Source of the DNA: an uncultured Clostridia bacterium
GTDB taxonomy: Bacteria; Bacillota; Clostridia; TANB77; CAG-508
Direction of reading: 5' to 3'
Length of the DNA: 51,042 nt
NCBI GenBank assembly: GCA_934167135.1
Contig: CAKPKI010000001.1
Span: 1 to 51,042 of the forward strand
Shown: in pieces, positions 15,000-23,287 of the stretch
Layout of the letters: every line of letters starts with the position of its first letter
Numbering within the stretch: the stretch's first letter is position 1
Notes under the pieces: generated by a model
Told to the model about the DNA's origin: nothing
The model's database searches: none
What the model saw: the letters and a program-made list of their open reading frames with translations, nothing else
Translations under genes and position numbers: made by a program

Positions 15000-15569
15000 T
15001 TCTGATATATCATGTGTTACCATTAAAGCAGTAATATTTTCAGCTTTTAGAATCTTAAAAATATCTTCAGTAACCATTAATCTTGTTTGATAATCTAAAG
15101 CAGAAAATGCTTCATCAAGCAATAAAATTTTAGGACGAATTGCAAGAGTTCGTATTAATGCAACCCTTTGTCTCATTCCTCCAGACAATTGAGTTGGATA
15201 TTTATCTTTAAATTCATAAAGCCCATATTTTTTTAGCAATTCTTCCACATATTTTCTATTCTCTTGCGTATTCTCTTTTTGAATTTCCAATCCCAATAAT
15301 ACATTTTTATATATTGTTCTCCATTCTAAAAGATTATCTTTTTGTAACATATATCCTATTTTTCCATCTATGTAAATTTCTCCTGATGTTTTATTTTCTA
15401 GCCCTGATATTATTGACAATAATGTAGATTTTCCACAACCACTTGGTCCTATTATACTTATATATTCTCCTTCTTTTATATCAAAGCTGATATTCTTCAA
15501 CGCTTCTATTTCTCCATTTTGAGATTGATATGTTTTACAAATATTTTTTACTTCTAATATTTTTTTCAT
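14999..15569 (-). pseudogene. ABC importer ATPase, N-terminal fragment
   Basis: TauB/SsuB-type ATPase of a nitrate/sulfonate/taurine-class importer. Walker A is GPSGCGKST, the Q-loop region GYMLQKDNLLEWRTI, the signature LSGGMRQR, Walker B ILLLDEAFSALD and the H-loop MVTHDISE. After THDISE the frame runs into element DNA (GRLQSRQYAR, stop at 14967). The missing end lies at 7740-7921. GGAGG lies 8 nt before the ATG at 15569. Loss of the C-terminal segment together with the truncated permease means the importer is dead. Confidence 0.92.
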
Positions 15570-15630
15570 AGTCAATACCTCCATGTATATATCTTATGAA
15601 AAAAATAAGAATACGCCACATATAATACAA

Positions 15631-15659
15631 TTTCCCCATCCAATTATTGGATGGGGAAA
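15631..15659. terminator. Perfect 14-bp palindrome, probable terminator
   Basis: TTTCCCCATCCAAT and its reverse complement are separated by one base. It lies 25 bp behind the stop codon of the 139-residue gene at 15684 and upstream of the ATPase fragment. No clean T-tract follows on either strand, so a role as operator cannot be excluded. Confidence 0.5.
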
Positions 15660-15683
15660 AGATTTTATTAAATGTTATTCTTT

Positions 15684-16106
15684 TTATATTGTTACTTTTT
15701 TAAGTTTAAATTTTCTATAGTAAGCCTTTATTTGACCTTGAAACAGTCCTCCAGTTGTATCTCTATCAGTCCCTTCATCAAATAAAACATATACATGATT
15801 TTTGTATTTGAATACATCATTATACGAATAGTTTTTACGTAAGTCAGCAAATCCTTCTTTGGATAATTCGGCATATCTAGCATACCAGTGGCCCGTTGTC
15901 TTGTATTCATATGAAAATTGCGGATTTATATTAGTGTAATAAATGAGTGTTGCCTCTTCGGCTTCTTCATCCATCTCCATCTCGCTCAATAAATCTTCAA
16001 TTTTTGACAACTTATTGTTTCTTATTGTCTCCCGTTCCTCATATTCCTTGTCAACTTCTTCCTTTAATTCTCTCAGCTCTGCATTTGATAATCCTTTTAC
16101 GTACAT
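15684..16106 (-). CDS. Unknown 140-residue protein with charged coiled-coil N-terminus
   Basis: Starts MYVKGLSNAELRELKEEVDK; the first 55 residues are a highly charged helix (EEVDKEYEERE, LLSEMEMDEEAEEATLIY). A compact beta-rich C-terminal region follows (HVYVLFDEGTDRDTTGGLF, IKAYYRKFKLKK). It has no membrane segment and no family I recognise. The ATG at 16106 has AAAGGAG upstream; a longer frame to 16160 has none. It stands alone between htpG and the broken ATPase gene. Confidence 0.7.
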   Translation of the reverse strand: MYVKGLSNAELRELKEEVDKEYEERETIRNNKLSKIEDLLSEMEMDEEAEEATLIYYTNINPQFSYEYKTTGHWYARYAELSKEGFADLRKNYSYNDVFKYKNHVYVLFDEGTDRDTTGGLFQGQIKAYYRKFKLKKVTI

Positions 16107-16239
16107 ATTTTTCGCTCCTTTCAAAAAAACATTTAATAAAATCCCAAATTTTGCATACATATATTTATTGTATGCTACTCTATCCTCCTTTTTCTAAATT
16201 GCCTTAATCATAACATATTTTACGTAAAATTGCAAGTAT

Positions 16240-18126
16240 TTATTTTGATATTAAATTACAAACTAAATTACTAATTTCTGTTGGATTTTCAATAGGTAAG
16301 CCTTCAATCAATCTAGCTTGAGCATATAGAACTTTTGTATATTCTTTTAGATCGTCTTTATTATTCACATATAAGTCTTTAATCTTTTGAGCAATTGGAT
16401 GGTTTTCATTAATCTCTAAAATAGTTTGAGCCTTGATTTTTTCTTCATTATTAGGCATAGAATTAATAACTTTTTCCATCTTAACTGAAATTGCTCCTTC
16501 ACTTGTTAAACATACTGGATGATTTTTTAATTTATGTGTATATCTTACTTTGTCAACTTCTTCTCCTACCGCTTCTTTCATAAGTTCAAACATATCTTTG
16601 TTTTCATCATTTACTTTTTGAAGTTCTTCTTTTTCTTCTTTTGTTTCTAAATCAATATCATCTGCACATACATTTGCAAATTTCTTTTCTTTATATTCTT
16701 GTAATACCTGTATTACAAACTCATCAACATTTTCAGTTAAATACAATATTTCATATCCTTTATCTTTTACACCTTCAACTTGTGGCAACATATCAATTTT
16801 GTCAATAGATTCACCTGATGCATAATAAATAGTTGCTTGCCCTTCTTTTATTCTAGAAACATATTCATCTAATGTTACAAGTTTCTTTTCTGATGAAGAG
16901 TAGAACATTAATAAATCTTTTAATTTGTCTTTGTCCATTCCATAATTGTTATATGTTCCATACTTTAATTGAATGCCAAATGTATTGAAAAATTTTTCAT
17001 ATTCTTCTCTCTCATTTTTTAACATATTTTGTAGCTCTGATTTTATTTTGTTTTCAAGGTTTTTGGCTATAATTCTTAATTGTCTATCATGTTGTAACAT
17101 TTCTCTTGATATATTCAATGATAAGTCTGGACTATCTACTAATCCTTTTATAAATCCAAAATAATCAGGTAATAATTCGCTACATCTATCCATTATAAGT
17201 ACACCATTTGAATATAATTGTAAACCTTTTTCATATTCTTGTGAATAATAATCATATGGTAAATGTGATGGTATATATAGTAATGCATTATATGTGAATT
17301 GACCTTCTACTGATGAATGAATTACTTTTAATGGTGGCATGAAATCGTTGAATTTTTCTGTATAGAAACTATTATATTCTTCTTTTGTTACTTTGCTTTT
17401 TTCTTTTTTCCAGATTGGAATCATACTATTTATAGTTTCAGTTGCTATATGTGTTTCATATTCATTTTCTGTTCCTTCTTTTTTGTGTTGATGTTCTACA
17501 TCCATCTTTATTGGATATCTGATATAATCTGAATATCTTTTTATTAGCCCTTGTATTTTGTATTGGTCTAAGAATTCACTATATTTTTCGTCTTCATTAT
17601 CTTCTTTTATGTGCAATGTTATTGTTGTCCCAATCTCTTCTTTTTCACATGGTTCTATTGTGTATCCTTCTGCACCTGTTGATTCCCATCTATGTGCTTG
17701 AGCTTCATCAACTGACTTACTTTCAACAGTTACTTTGTCACTTACCATAAATGCAGAATAAAACCCAACCCCAAATTGGCCTATTATATCAATGTCTTCC
17801 TTTTTCTCATTTGCTTCTTTAAATGCTAATGAACCACTTTGAGCAATTGTTCCTAAATTGTTTTCAAGTTCTTGTTCTGTCATTCCACATCCATTGTCTT
17901 TTATTATTATTTTACGATTTTCCTTGTCAACCTCTATTTTTATTTCTAATTTTGATGTGTCTATATTCAAGTTTTTGTCTGTTAATGAACGATATGCTAG
18001 TTTGTCTATTGCATCACTTGCATTTGAAATTAGTTCTCTTAAAAATATTTCTTTGTTTGTATAAATTGAATTTATCATTAAATCTAGTAGTCTTTTTGAC
18101 TCTGCTTTAAATTGTTTTGTTTCCAT
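16240..18126 (-). CDS. htpG: Chaperone HtpG (bacterial Hsp90)
   Basis: 628 residues, full length. An ATP-dependent cytosolic chaperone. The GHKL ATPase domain shows RELISNASDAIDKL, DNGCGMT and GQFGVGFYSAFMVSD. The middle domain has SLNISREMLQHDRQL with the catalytic-loop arginine. The C-terminal dimerisation region begins with FANVCADDIDLETKEEKE. AAAGGAG lies before the ATG. It is monocistronic, with a consensus promoter flanked by inverted repeats, suggesting repressor control. The downstream gene at 16106 has its own ribosome site and a 130-bp gap. Confidence 0.97.
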   Translation of the reverse strand: METKQFKAESKRLLDLMINSIYTNKEIFLRELISNASDAIDKLAYRSLTDKNLNIDTSKLEIKIEVDKENRKIIIKDNGCGMTEQELENNLGTIAQSGSLAFKEANEKKEDIDIIGQFGVGFYSAFMVSDKVTVESKSVDEAQAHRWESTGAEGYTIEPCEKEEIGTTITLHIKEDNEDEKYSEFLDQYKIQGLIKRYSDYIRYPIKMDVEHQHKKEGTENEYETHIATETINSMIPIWKKEKSKVTKEEYNSFYTEKFNDFMPPLKVIHSSVEGQFTYNALLYIPSHLPYDYYSQEYEKGLQLYSNGVLIMDRCSELLPDYFGFIKGLVDSPDLSLNISREMLQHDRQLRIIAKNLENKIKSELQNMLKNEREEYEKFFNTFGIQLKYGTYNNYGMDKDKLKDLLMFYSSSEKKLVTLDEYVSRIKEGQATIYYASGESIDKIDMLPQVEGVKDKGYEILYLTENVDEFVIQVLQEYKEKKFANVCADDIDLETKEEKEELQKVNDENKDMFELMKEAVGEEVDKVRYTHKLKNHPVCLTSEGAISVKMEKVINSMPNNEEKIKAQTILEINENHPIAQKIKDLYVNNKDDLKEYTKVLYAQARLIEGLPIENPTEISNLVCNLISK

Positions 18127-18133
18127 ATTAAAA

Positions 18134-18192
18134 CACTCTCCTTTGATATTGCTATTATATATCTATATTTTAGCAATGTCAATAAGAGAGTG
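18134..18192 (-). promoter_or_regulatory. htpG promoter with two nested inverted repeats
   Basis: TTGACA (18182-18177), 17 bp and TATAAT (18159-18154) are a perfect sigma-A promoter. ATTGCTA / TAGCAAT (18148-18154 and 18171-18177) flank the spacer. CACTCTC / GAGAGTG (18134-18140 and 18186-18192) flank the whole promoter and the ribosome site. The outer half-sites resemble parts of CIRCE (GCACTC), but the 45-bp gap is not that of CIRCE. Confidence 0.75.
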
Positions 18193-18218
18193 CTAGTTTT
18201 CACAAATTTTTCACAATT

Positions 18219-19559
18219 TTATAATCCCATAATAACTGTCGCAATATTAAAATACACTAATACAGAAAGAATATCAACAATAGTAGTAATTAATGGTGCT
18301 GCCATAATTGCAGGGTCTAATTTTAGTTTTTTTGCAAGTAAAGGCAATAAGCATCCAATTGACTTAGATAATATAACTGTAGTAGTTATACTTAGACCTA
18401 CTGTACATGCTAATTGTAAGTTTTTATATTGAGCAAAAATTCTTAAGCCATTAATAGTTGCTAATGATATTCCTACTATAACAGCTATTCTTATTTCTTT
18501 CCATAAAATTTTGAATACATCTTTTACTTCAAGTTCATCTGTTGCAAGACCACGAATTATAAGTGTTGAGCTTTGTGAACCACAATTTCCACCTGTATCC
18601 ATTAGCATTGGTAAAAATGCTACTAATAATGGAACTGCAGCAAATGCATTTTCATAATTTGTTATAATTGTTCCAGTTATTGCTGATGAAAGCATTAATA
18701 TTAATAACCATACAATTCTGTTTTTAGCATGTTTGAATACTGATGTTTCAAAATAGCTTTCTTCTGTTGGAGCCATAGCAGCCATTTTTTCAAAATCTTC
18801 CTCTGCTTCATCTTGTAATACATTAATAGCATCATCTACTGTTACTATACCTACTAATCTATTTTCATTGTCAACTACAGGTAATGCATATAAATCATAT
18901 TTATCAAATTTTTTTGCAACTTCTTCTTGATCTTCTAATGTGTTTACAGATATTATATTTGTTTCCATATTATCAGAAATCAATGTGTCTTCTTTTGACA
19001 ATAATAATTCTTTTATACTTATAATTCCTTGTAATTTCCTATTTTCATCTAATACATAACAAGTATATATTGTTTCTGAATCTGTTCCTATTTGGCGTAT
19101 TCTATCTAATGCTTGTTCTATTGTCATATTTTCCTTTAAATCTATAAACTCTGTTGTCATGATACTTCCAGCACTATCATCAGGATATTTTAATAGCTCA
19201 TTGATTATTTTTCTGTCATTTTTATCTACATTTCTTAAAATTCTTGTTACAACATTTGATGGCATTTCTTCTATTAAGTCTACTGTATCATCCATAAATA
19301 ATTCATCTAATATATTTTTTAACTCTGTATCTGTCAAGTCTTTTATTAATTTTTCTCTCATGTCTGTTTCCATATAAGAAAATGCCATACCGGCTTTTTC
19401 TTTTGATAGCAATCTAAAAAGAATAACAGCTTGTTCTTTGTCTAATTCATCTAATATCTCTGATATATCAGCACTTTTCATTTCTTTAAGTTCTTTTTTT
19501 AGTTGTGTAAATTGCTTATTTTCAATTAATTCTTTTATTTCTTCTATATTCATTTTCAC
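18219..19559 (-). CDS. mgtE: Magnesium transporter MgtE (second copy)
   Basis: 446 residues. An Mg2+ channel of the cytoplasmic membrane with an N-terminal superhelical domain (LLSKEKAGMAFSYMETDMRE), two CBS domains (about 140-255, including DDTVDLIEEMPS before and YALPVVDNENRLVGIVTVDD), the plug helix and five TM segments. The pore loop is PLLVAFLPMLMDTGGNCGSQ. CBS/N domains close the pore when Mg2+ is bound. It starts 9 bp after the upstream mgtE ends, behind AAGGAGGGGTGAAA, so the two are one operon. Confidence 0.95.
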   Translation of the reverse strand: MKMNIEEIKELIENKQFTQLKKELKEMKSADISEILDELDKEQAVILFRLLSKEKAGMAFSYMETDMREKLIKDLTDTELKNILDELFMDDTVDLIEEMPSNVVTRILRNVDKNDRKIINELLKYPDDSAGSIMTTEFIDLKENMTIEQALDRIRQIGTDSETIYTCYVLDENRKLQGIISIKELLLSKEDTLISDNMETNIISVNTLEDQEEVAKKFDKYDLYALPVVDNENRLVGIVTVDDAINVLQDEAEEDFEKMAAMAPTEESYFETSVFKHAKNRIVWLLILMLSSAITGTIITNYENAFAAVPLLVAFLPMLMDTGGNCGSQSSTLIIRGLATDELEVKDVFKILWKEIRIAVIVGISLATINGLRIFAQYKNLQLACTVGLSITTTVILSKSIGCLLPLLAKKLKLDPAIMAAPLITTIVDILSVLVYFNIATVIMGL

Positions 19560-19568
19560 CCCTCCTTG

Positions 19569-20906
19569 CTAAAGTCCCATAACATGTGTTGCAACTTGGA
19601 AATAAACCAATATTGAACACACATCAACAACTGTTGTAATTAATGGTGCTGCCATAATTGCAGGGTCTAATTTTAATCTTTTAGCAAGTAGTGGTAATGT
19701 ACAACCTATTATTTTAGATACAAGTACTGTTGCTATTAATGTAATATTTAAAACAATTGCAAGTTGCATATTTTGATATTGAATCATTATTCTTATCATG
19801 TTTACAATTGCTAAAGCAATACCAACAACTATTGCCACTCTGATTTCTTTCCAAAGTACCCTAAATATGTCTTTTAATTTTATTTCATCTGTGGCAAGTC
19901 CACGGATTATAAGTGTTGAACTTTGTGAACCGCAATTTCCACCTGTTCCCATTATCATAGGAATAAACGCTACTAATATTGGTACTACAGCAAACGCATC
20001 TTCATATTTGGTTAATATGTTTCCTGTAAATGCTGATGATAACATTAATATCAATAGCCATAATATTCTGCTTTTTGCATGTTTAAATACTGATGTCTGA
20101 AAATATCCTTCTTCTGTTGGTGTTATAGCTGCCATCTTTTCAAAATCTTCTTCTACTTCATCTTGTAATACATTTATAGCATCATCTATTGTTATTATTC
20201 CAACTAGTCTATTTTCATGATCTACAACTGGTAGTGCATAATAGTCATATTTATCAAATTTTTTTGCAACTTCTTCTTGATCTTCTAATGTTTTTACAGA
20301 TATTATATTTGTTTCCATTAGAGTTCCTATCTTTGTTTCCTTTTTACTTAATAGAATGTCTTTTATATTTATAATACCTTTTAATATTCTTTCTGTGTTT
20401 AATACATAACAAGTATATATTGTTTCAGAATCTATTCCAATTTTTCTAACTCTTTTTAGTGCTTCTTCTGCTGTCATGTCTTCTTTTAAATCTATAAATT
20501 CTGTTGTCATTATGCTTCCTGCACTATCTTCTGGATATTTTAATAATTCATTGATTACCTTTCTGTCTTCATGTGGAATTGCCTTTAGTATTTTAGGAAT
20601 TATATTTGATGGCATTTCTTCTATTAAGTCTACTGTATCATCCATGAATAATTCATCTAATACATTTTTTAATTCTGTGTCTGTTAAATCTTGTATTAAT
20701 TTTTCTCTCATGTCTGATTCCATATGTGAAAATGTTTCTCCTGCTTTTTCTTTTTTTAATAGTCTAAATACTATTATTACACTTTCTTTGTTATCTAGTT
20801 CATCCAATATTTCTGATATATCTGCACTATTCATTTCTTCTAATTTACTTTTTAACATTGTAAATTTTTTGTTTTCTACTAATTCTTTTATTTCTTCTAT
20901 TTCCAT
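19569..20906 (-). CDS. mgtE: Magnesium transporter MgtE (first copy)
   Basis: 445 residues from the ATG at 20906 (GGGGGAAAGAA upstream; a longer frame to 20963 lacks a ribosome site). Domain order is the same as the neighbour: N domain, two CBS domains, five TM segments, pore loop IPMIMGTGGNCGSQSSTLI. The two copies are strongly alike along their length, so they arose by tandem duplication. The TM region differs most in the loops before the pore. Transcription probably passes through the leader ORF and stem at 20960-21055. Confidence 0.95.
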   Translation of the reverse strand: MEIEEIKELVENKKFTMLKSKLEEMNSADISEILDELDNKESVIIVFRLLKKEKAGETFSHMESDMREKLIQDLTDTELKNVLDELFMDDTVDLIEEMPSNIIPKILKAIPHEDRKVINELLKYPEDSAGSIMTTEFIDLKEDMTAEEALKRVRKIGIDSETIYTCYVLNTERILKGIINIKDILLSKKETKIGTLMETNIISVKTLEDQEEVAKKFDKYDYYALPVVDHENRLVGIITIDDAINVLQDEVEEDFEKMAAITPTEEGYFQTSVFKHAKSRILWLLILMLSSAFTGNILTKYEDAFAVVPILVAFIPMIMGTGGNCGSQSSTLIIRGLATDEIKLKDIFRVLWKEIRVAIVVGIALAIVNMIRIMIQYQNMQLAIVLNITLIATVLVSKIIGCTLPLLAKRLKLDPAIMAAPLITTVVDVCSILVYFQVATHVMGL

Positions 20907-20959
20907 TTCTTTCCCCCTATCTATTTGAATAATTAAGAAATGGATTAAAAAATAATGTA

Positions 20960-21052
20960 TCAAAAAATGAGTAAAGAACTTTTCCTCACTTTATGATATA
21001 TCATAATTTTATCCATTTTCAGTTTTGGATTTTCTCGCGGTTCTTCACTCAT
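20960..21052 (-). CDS. 30-residue leader peptide before the mgtE pair
   Basis: A short frame MSEEPRENPKLKMDK..., ending LLIF and stop. GAGG lies 3-4 nt upstream of its ATG, with a further GGAG 10 nt upstream. It starts 31 bp after tyrS ends and stops 53 bp before the first mgtE. The N-terminus mixes Glu and Pro (EEP, ENP). In the enterobacterial MgtL/MgtA system, acidic-plus-proline stretches destabilise the ribosome at low Mg2+. The ORF overlaps both arms of a terminator-like stem, so its translation would affect that stem. Whether it is translated is not shown. Confidence 0.5.
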   Translation of the reverse strand: MSEEPRENPKLKMDKIMIYHKVRKSSLLIF

Positions 21053-21055
21053 TTT
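20962..21055 (-). promoter_or_regulatory. Terminator-like attenuator stem in the mgtE leader
   Basis: On the minus strand AAAATGAGTGAAGAAC (21055-21040) pairs with GTTCTTTACTCATTTT (20979-20964), with one G-U pair. TT and GATACATTATTTTTT follow. The 60-nt loop contains smaller hairpins (ATCCA/TGGAT and the palindrome TTATGATATATCATAA). The 5' arm carries the leader start codon. It may also be the tyrS terminator. Confidence 0.55.
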
Positions 21056-21083
21056 CCTCACACTCCTTTTATTTTATTATACT

Positions 21084-22307
21084 TTATTTTCTGCCTATAT
21101 AGTAGTTTTTCTTTCCTCTTTTTATAATTATATATGTATTATCTATAAACATATCATCTGTTATTGTTGTTGCTATATCTGTGACTTTTTCCCCATTTAT
21201 TGAGATTGCTCCACTTTGCGTAAATTCTCTTGCTTCTCTTTTGCTAGAAGCGGTTCCAATTTTAACTAGCATATCAATAATTCCTATATTACTTTCTACT
21301 TCTTTAATATCTTGTTCATCAAATAGGTCTGTAATATCTTGTTTTGTTAGGTTTTTGAATTCATTATTAAATAAATTTTGTGCTAACTTTTCTGCTCTTT
21401 CGTATTCTTCTTTTCCATGTAAAAATGTAATAATTTCCCTTGCTAGTGCTTTGTGTGCTTCTCTTAATTCTGGATGCTCTGCATTTTTCTTTGCATATTC
21501 TTCAATTTCTTCTTTTGATAAGAATGTATAGATTTTTAAGTAATCTATTACCATACTATCTTCTACATTTATAAAGAATTGATATAGTTTATAACTTGAT
21601 GTTTTGTTTTTATCTAACCATAGTGCATTTCCTTCACTTTTTCCGAATTTTTTTCCTTGTGAATCTGTAACTAATGGCATTGTAAATCCATATACTTCAT
21701 CTCCTGTTGACCTTCTTATTAAGTCTATTCCAGCTGTTATATTTCCCCATTGGTCAGAGCCAGCACATTGCAAGTCTACTCCTTTAACTTCATGTAAATG
21801 CTTAAAGTCTAATGCTTGTAATATCATATATGAAAATTCTGTATATGTAATTCCTGATTCTAGTCTTCTTCTTATTATGTCTTTGTCTAACATGTAATTT
21901 ATATTAAAATATTTTCCATAATCTCTTAAAAAATCTATTATATTTATATCTTGATACCAATCATTATTGTTTACAACTTCAAACCCAAATATTTTTTCTA
22001 CTTGTGCTTTTAAACTCTCAAAGTTGTGTTTTACTTGTTCTTTACTTATCATTGCTCTTTCTGTTGTAGGTCTTGGATCACCTATCATTCCTGTTCCTCC
22101 ACCTACTAAAAGTATCGGATTATGACCCGCTTCTTTTAACCTTTTTGATATTAAAAAACTTGATAAATGTCCAACATGTAAGCTATCTGCTGTTGGATCT
22201 GTTCCTATATAAAATGTTAGTCCTCCTTGGTTTAATTTTTTTTCTAATTCTGGACTTGATATATCTTTTATTAATCCTCTCCATTTTAATTCTTCCACTA
22301 ATGTCAT
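21084..22307 (-). CDS. tyrS: Tyrosyl-tRNA synthetase
   Basis: 407 residues from the ATG at 22307 (AGGAG 8 nt upstream). A class I synthetase that charges tRNA-Tyr. The ATP-site signatures are PTADSLHVGHLSSF and KFGKSEGN (the TyrRS form of KMSKS). The tyrosine pocket is LQCAGSDQWGNITAGIDLIRR. The C-terminal S4-like RNA-binding domain includes AREFTQSGAISINGEKV. Only about 95 bp separate it from an upstream MITE, and no T-box leader is visible in that space. Confidence 0.97.
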   Translation of the reverse strand: MTLVEELKWRGLIKDISSPELEKKLNQGGLTFYIGTDPTADSLHVGHLSSFLISKRLKEAGHNPILLVGGGTGMIGDPRPTTERAMISKEQVKHNFESLKAQVEKIFGFEVVNNNDWYQDINIIDFLRDYGKYFNINYMLDKDIIRRRLESGITYTEFSYMILQALDFKHLHEVKGVDLQCAGSDQWGNITAGIDLIRRSTGDEVYGFTMPLVTDSQGKKFGKSEGNALWLDKNKTSSYKLYQFFINVEDSMVIDYLKIYTFLSKEEIEEYAKKNAEHPELREAHKALAREIITFLHGKEEYERAEKLAQNLFNNEFKNLTKQDITDLFDEQDIKEVESNIGIIDMLVKIGTASSKREAREFTQSGAISINGEKVTDIATTITDDMFIDNTYIIIKRGKKNYYIGRK

Positions 22308-22403
22308 TGGTAGTGCTCCTTTCAAATTCGCTTAATTCTATTATATTATACCATATTTGTACTTTTTTGACAATTATTTTTTTTATTTAAAAAGCAAAAA
22401 GTC

Positions 22404-22659
22404 GTTACTATATAATGGGTTTGATAAAATTTTTAAAAGAAATCCTTTGAAATATAAGCTTTGAATGAAATGACGAATGTGCATGGAAAAATTTTAGAAA
22501 TTCTATGCAGTTTTATGGTAAGAGTTCACGATAGTGGAAAGGACCCATAAAACAAATTAGAAGTTCTTAAATTTTGTAATAAACCGAGGAATGTAATAAA
22601 AAGCTTATATTTCAAAGGATTTCTTTGTATTATTTTAAAATAAACCGTTAACCAGTAAC
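22404..22659. repeat. MITE copy 2, complete with target duplication
   Basis: 256 bp bounded by GTTAC...GTAAC and by an exact 8-bp duplication AAAAAGTC (22396-22403 and 22660-22667). The imperfect terminal inverted repeats are about 60 bp long. The inner parts also pair, so the unit is one long hairpin around a loop of roughly 25 bases. Similar to copy 1 over its whole length, inverted. No coding capacity. It fills the gap between tyrS and the 22703 gene. Confidence 0.92.
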
Positions 22660-22696
22660 AAAAAGTCTAGCATTTTACATATAAGCTAGACTTTTA
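22660..22696 (-). terminator. Terminator of the 22703 gene, joined to the MITE
   Basis: AGTCTAGC (22664-22671) pairs with GCTAGACT (22685-22692). On the minus strand it is followed by TTTTT. The T-tract is part of the 8-bp target duplication, so the MITE landed at the edge of this terminator. Confidence 0.8.
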
Positions 22697-22702
22697 TTCA
22701 CA

Positions 22703-23140
22703 TTATTTTTGTTTTTCCTCCAGTTCCTTTATTTCTTCATACATCTCTTTTACTTTTCTTTTTTTATAATCACTTCCATTTCTATATGTAACACATTCTT
22801 CTAAAAAGCCTTCTGCATTCCAAATTATCTTCCGCTTACATACATCATAATCTTCATTATTTTCATCAAAATTTATCTGTTCTAACTCTTTTATAAGTTC
22901 TTTTATATGACTGTACCGCCATTCTATATCTCCAAAATTCATTATATCTAGGTATAGTATTATTGCTATAATAGATACTTCTAATACTAATAGCATATAA
23001 ATTTGAGCTAAAAAGACTAATCCTCCTGGAAATAATGATGGTCCTTTAATGATATAAATTCTAGTACAAATGATAGTTGCTACTGCTGTTACAAGGAACA
23101 TAATCATAATTGCTTTTTTCGTTTTAGCTAACATGGCCAC
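22703..23140 (-). CDS. Small membrane protein, paralogue 1
   Basis: 145 residues. Two N-terminal membrane segments (IMIMFLVTAVATIICTRIYI and FLAQIYMLLVLEVSIIAIIL) are followed by a charged helical cytoplasmic tail with CKRKIIWNAEGFLEECVTYR. No family recognised. The next gene upstream (23288-23764) has the same layout and shared words (FLVT, EGFLEEC versus EEFMEEC), so they are a duplicated pair. The start may be GTG 23140 (GGAGG 5 nt away) or ATG 23134; I kept the longer form. Confidence 0.7.
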   Translation of the reverse strand: MAMLAKTKKAIMIMFLVTAVATIICTRIYIIKGPSLFPGGLVFLAQIYMLLVLEVSIIAIILYLDIMNFGDIEWRYSHIKELIKELEQINFDENNEDYDVCKRKIIWNAEGFLEECVTYRNGSDYKKRKVKEMYEEIKELEEKQK

Positions 23141-23232
23141 TTTTTCCTCCTAAAATATTAATTTTAAAAAGCTTTTTTACAAAATAATGTTTTTGATTAA
23201 TTTCTATAAAGATTTTTTTCTATAGTGTAAAA

Positions 23233-23262
23233 AACAAAAGTCCAGTTTTTATAAACCAGACT
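23233..23262 (-). terminator. Terminator of the 23288 gene
   Basis: On the minus strand AGTCTGGTTT pairs with AAACTGGACT across a short loop, followed by TTTGTTTTTT. This separates the two paralogous membrane-protein genes. Confidence 0.7.
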
Positions 23263-23287
23263 CTCGTTCTCTGTTAGTAACCAAATA

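Larger units (their letters stand above)
7916..15004. mobile_element. Large-serine-recombinase integrative element (about 7.1 kb)
   Basis: A direct repeat CTTCTG (7916-7921 and 14999-15004) marks both junctions. Removing one repeat plus the DNA between restores an uninterrupted ATPase frame. Just inside each end are inverted arms (7921-7945 and 14974-14999) sharing 15 of 21 positions, including CAAA and TAGAC, as expected for recombinase binding sites of an attP split into attL and attR. Cargo from left to right: unknown protein, LysR regulator, P-loop/Csx3-like protein, MITE, membrane protein, LytTR regulator, recombinase, 36-residue protein, mini-MYG1. No conjugation or replication genes are visible, so it is a minimal mobilisable or transposon-like element. 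Confidence 0.85.

Noticed and set aside
7916..15004. CRISPR array or cas operon around the Csx3-like gene
   Set aside because: No direct-repeat/spacer pattern and no other cas-like protein in the window; the repeats at 10967-11220 are a MITE.
18127..18218. CIRCE element at htpG
   Set aside because: Half-sites resembling GCACTC/GAGTGC exist, but the gap is about 45 bp instead of 9.
20907..21083. M-box (ykoK) Mg2+ riboswitch before mgtE
   Set aside because: The space is largely taken by the leader ORF and one long stem; I could not find the M-box conserved helices. A covariance search would be decisive.
22308..22403. T-box before tyrS
   Set aside because: Less than 100 bp up to the MITE and no T-box core sequence seen.
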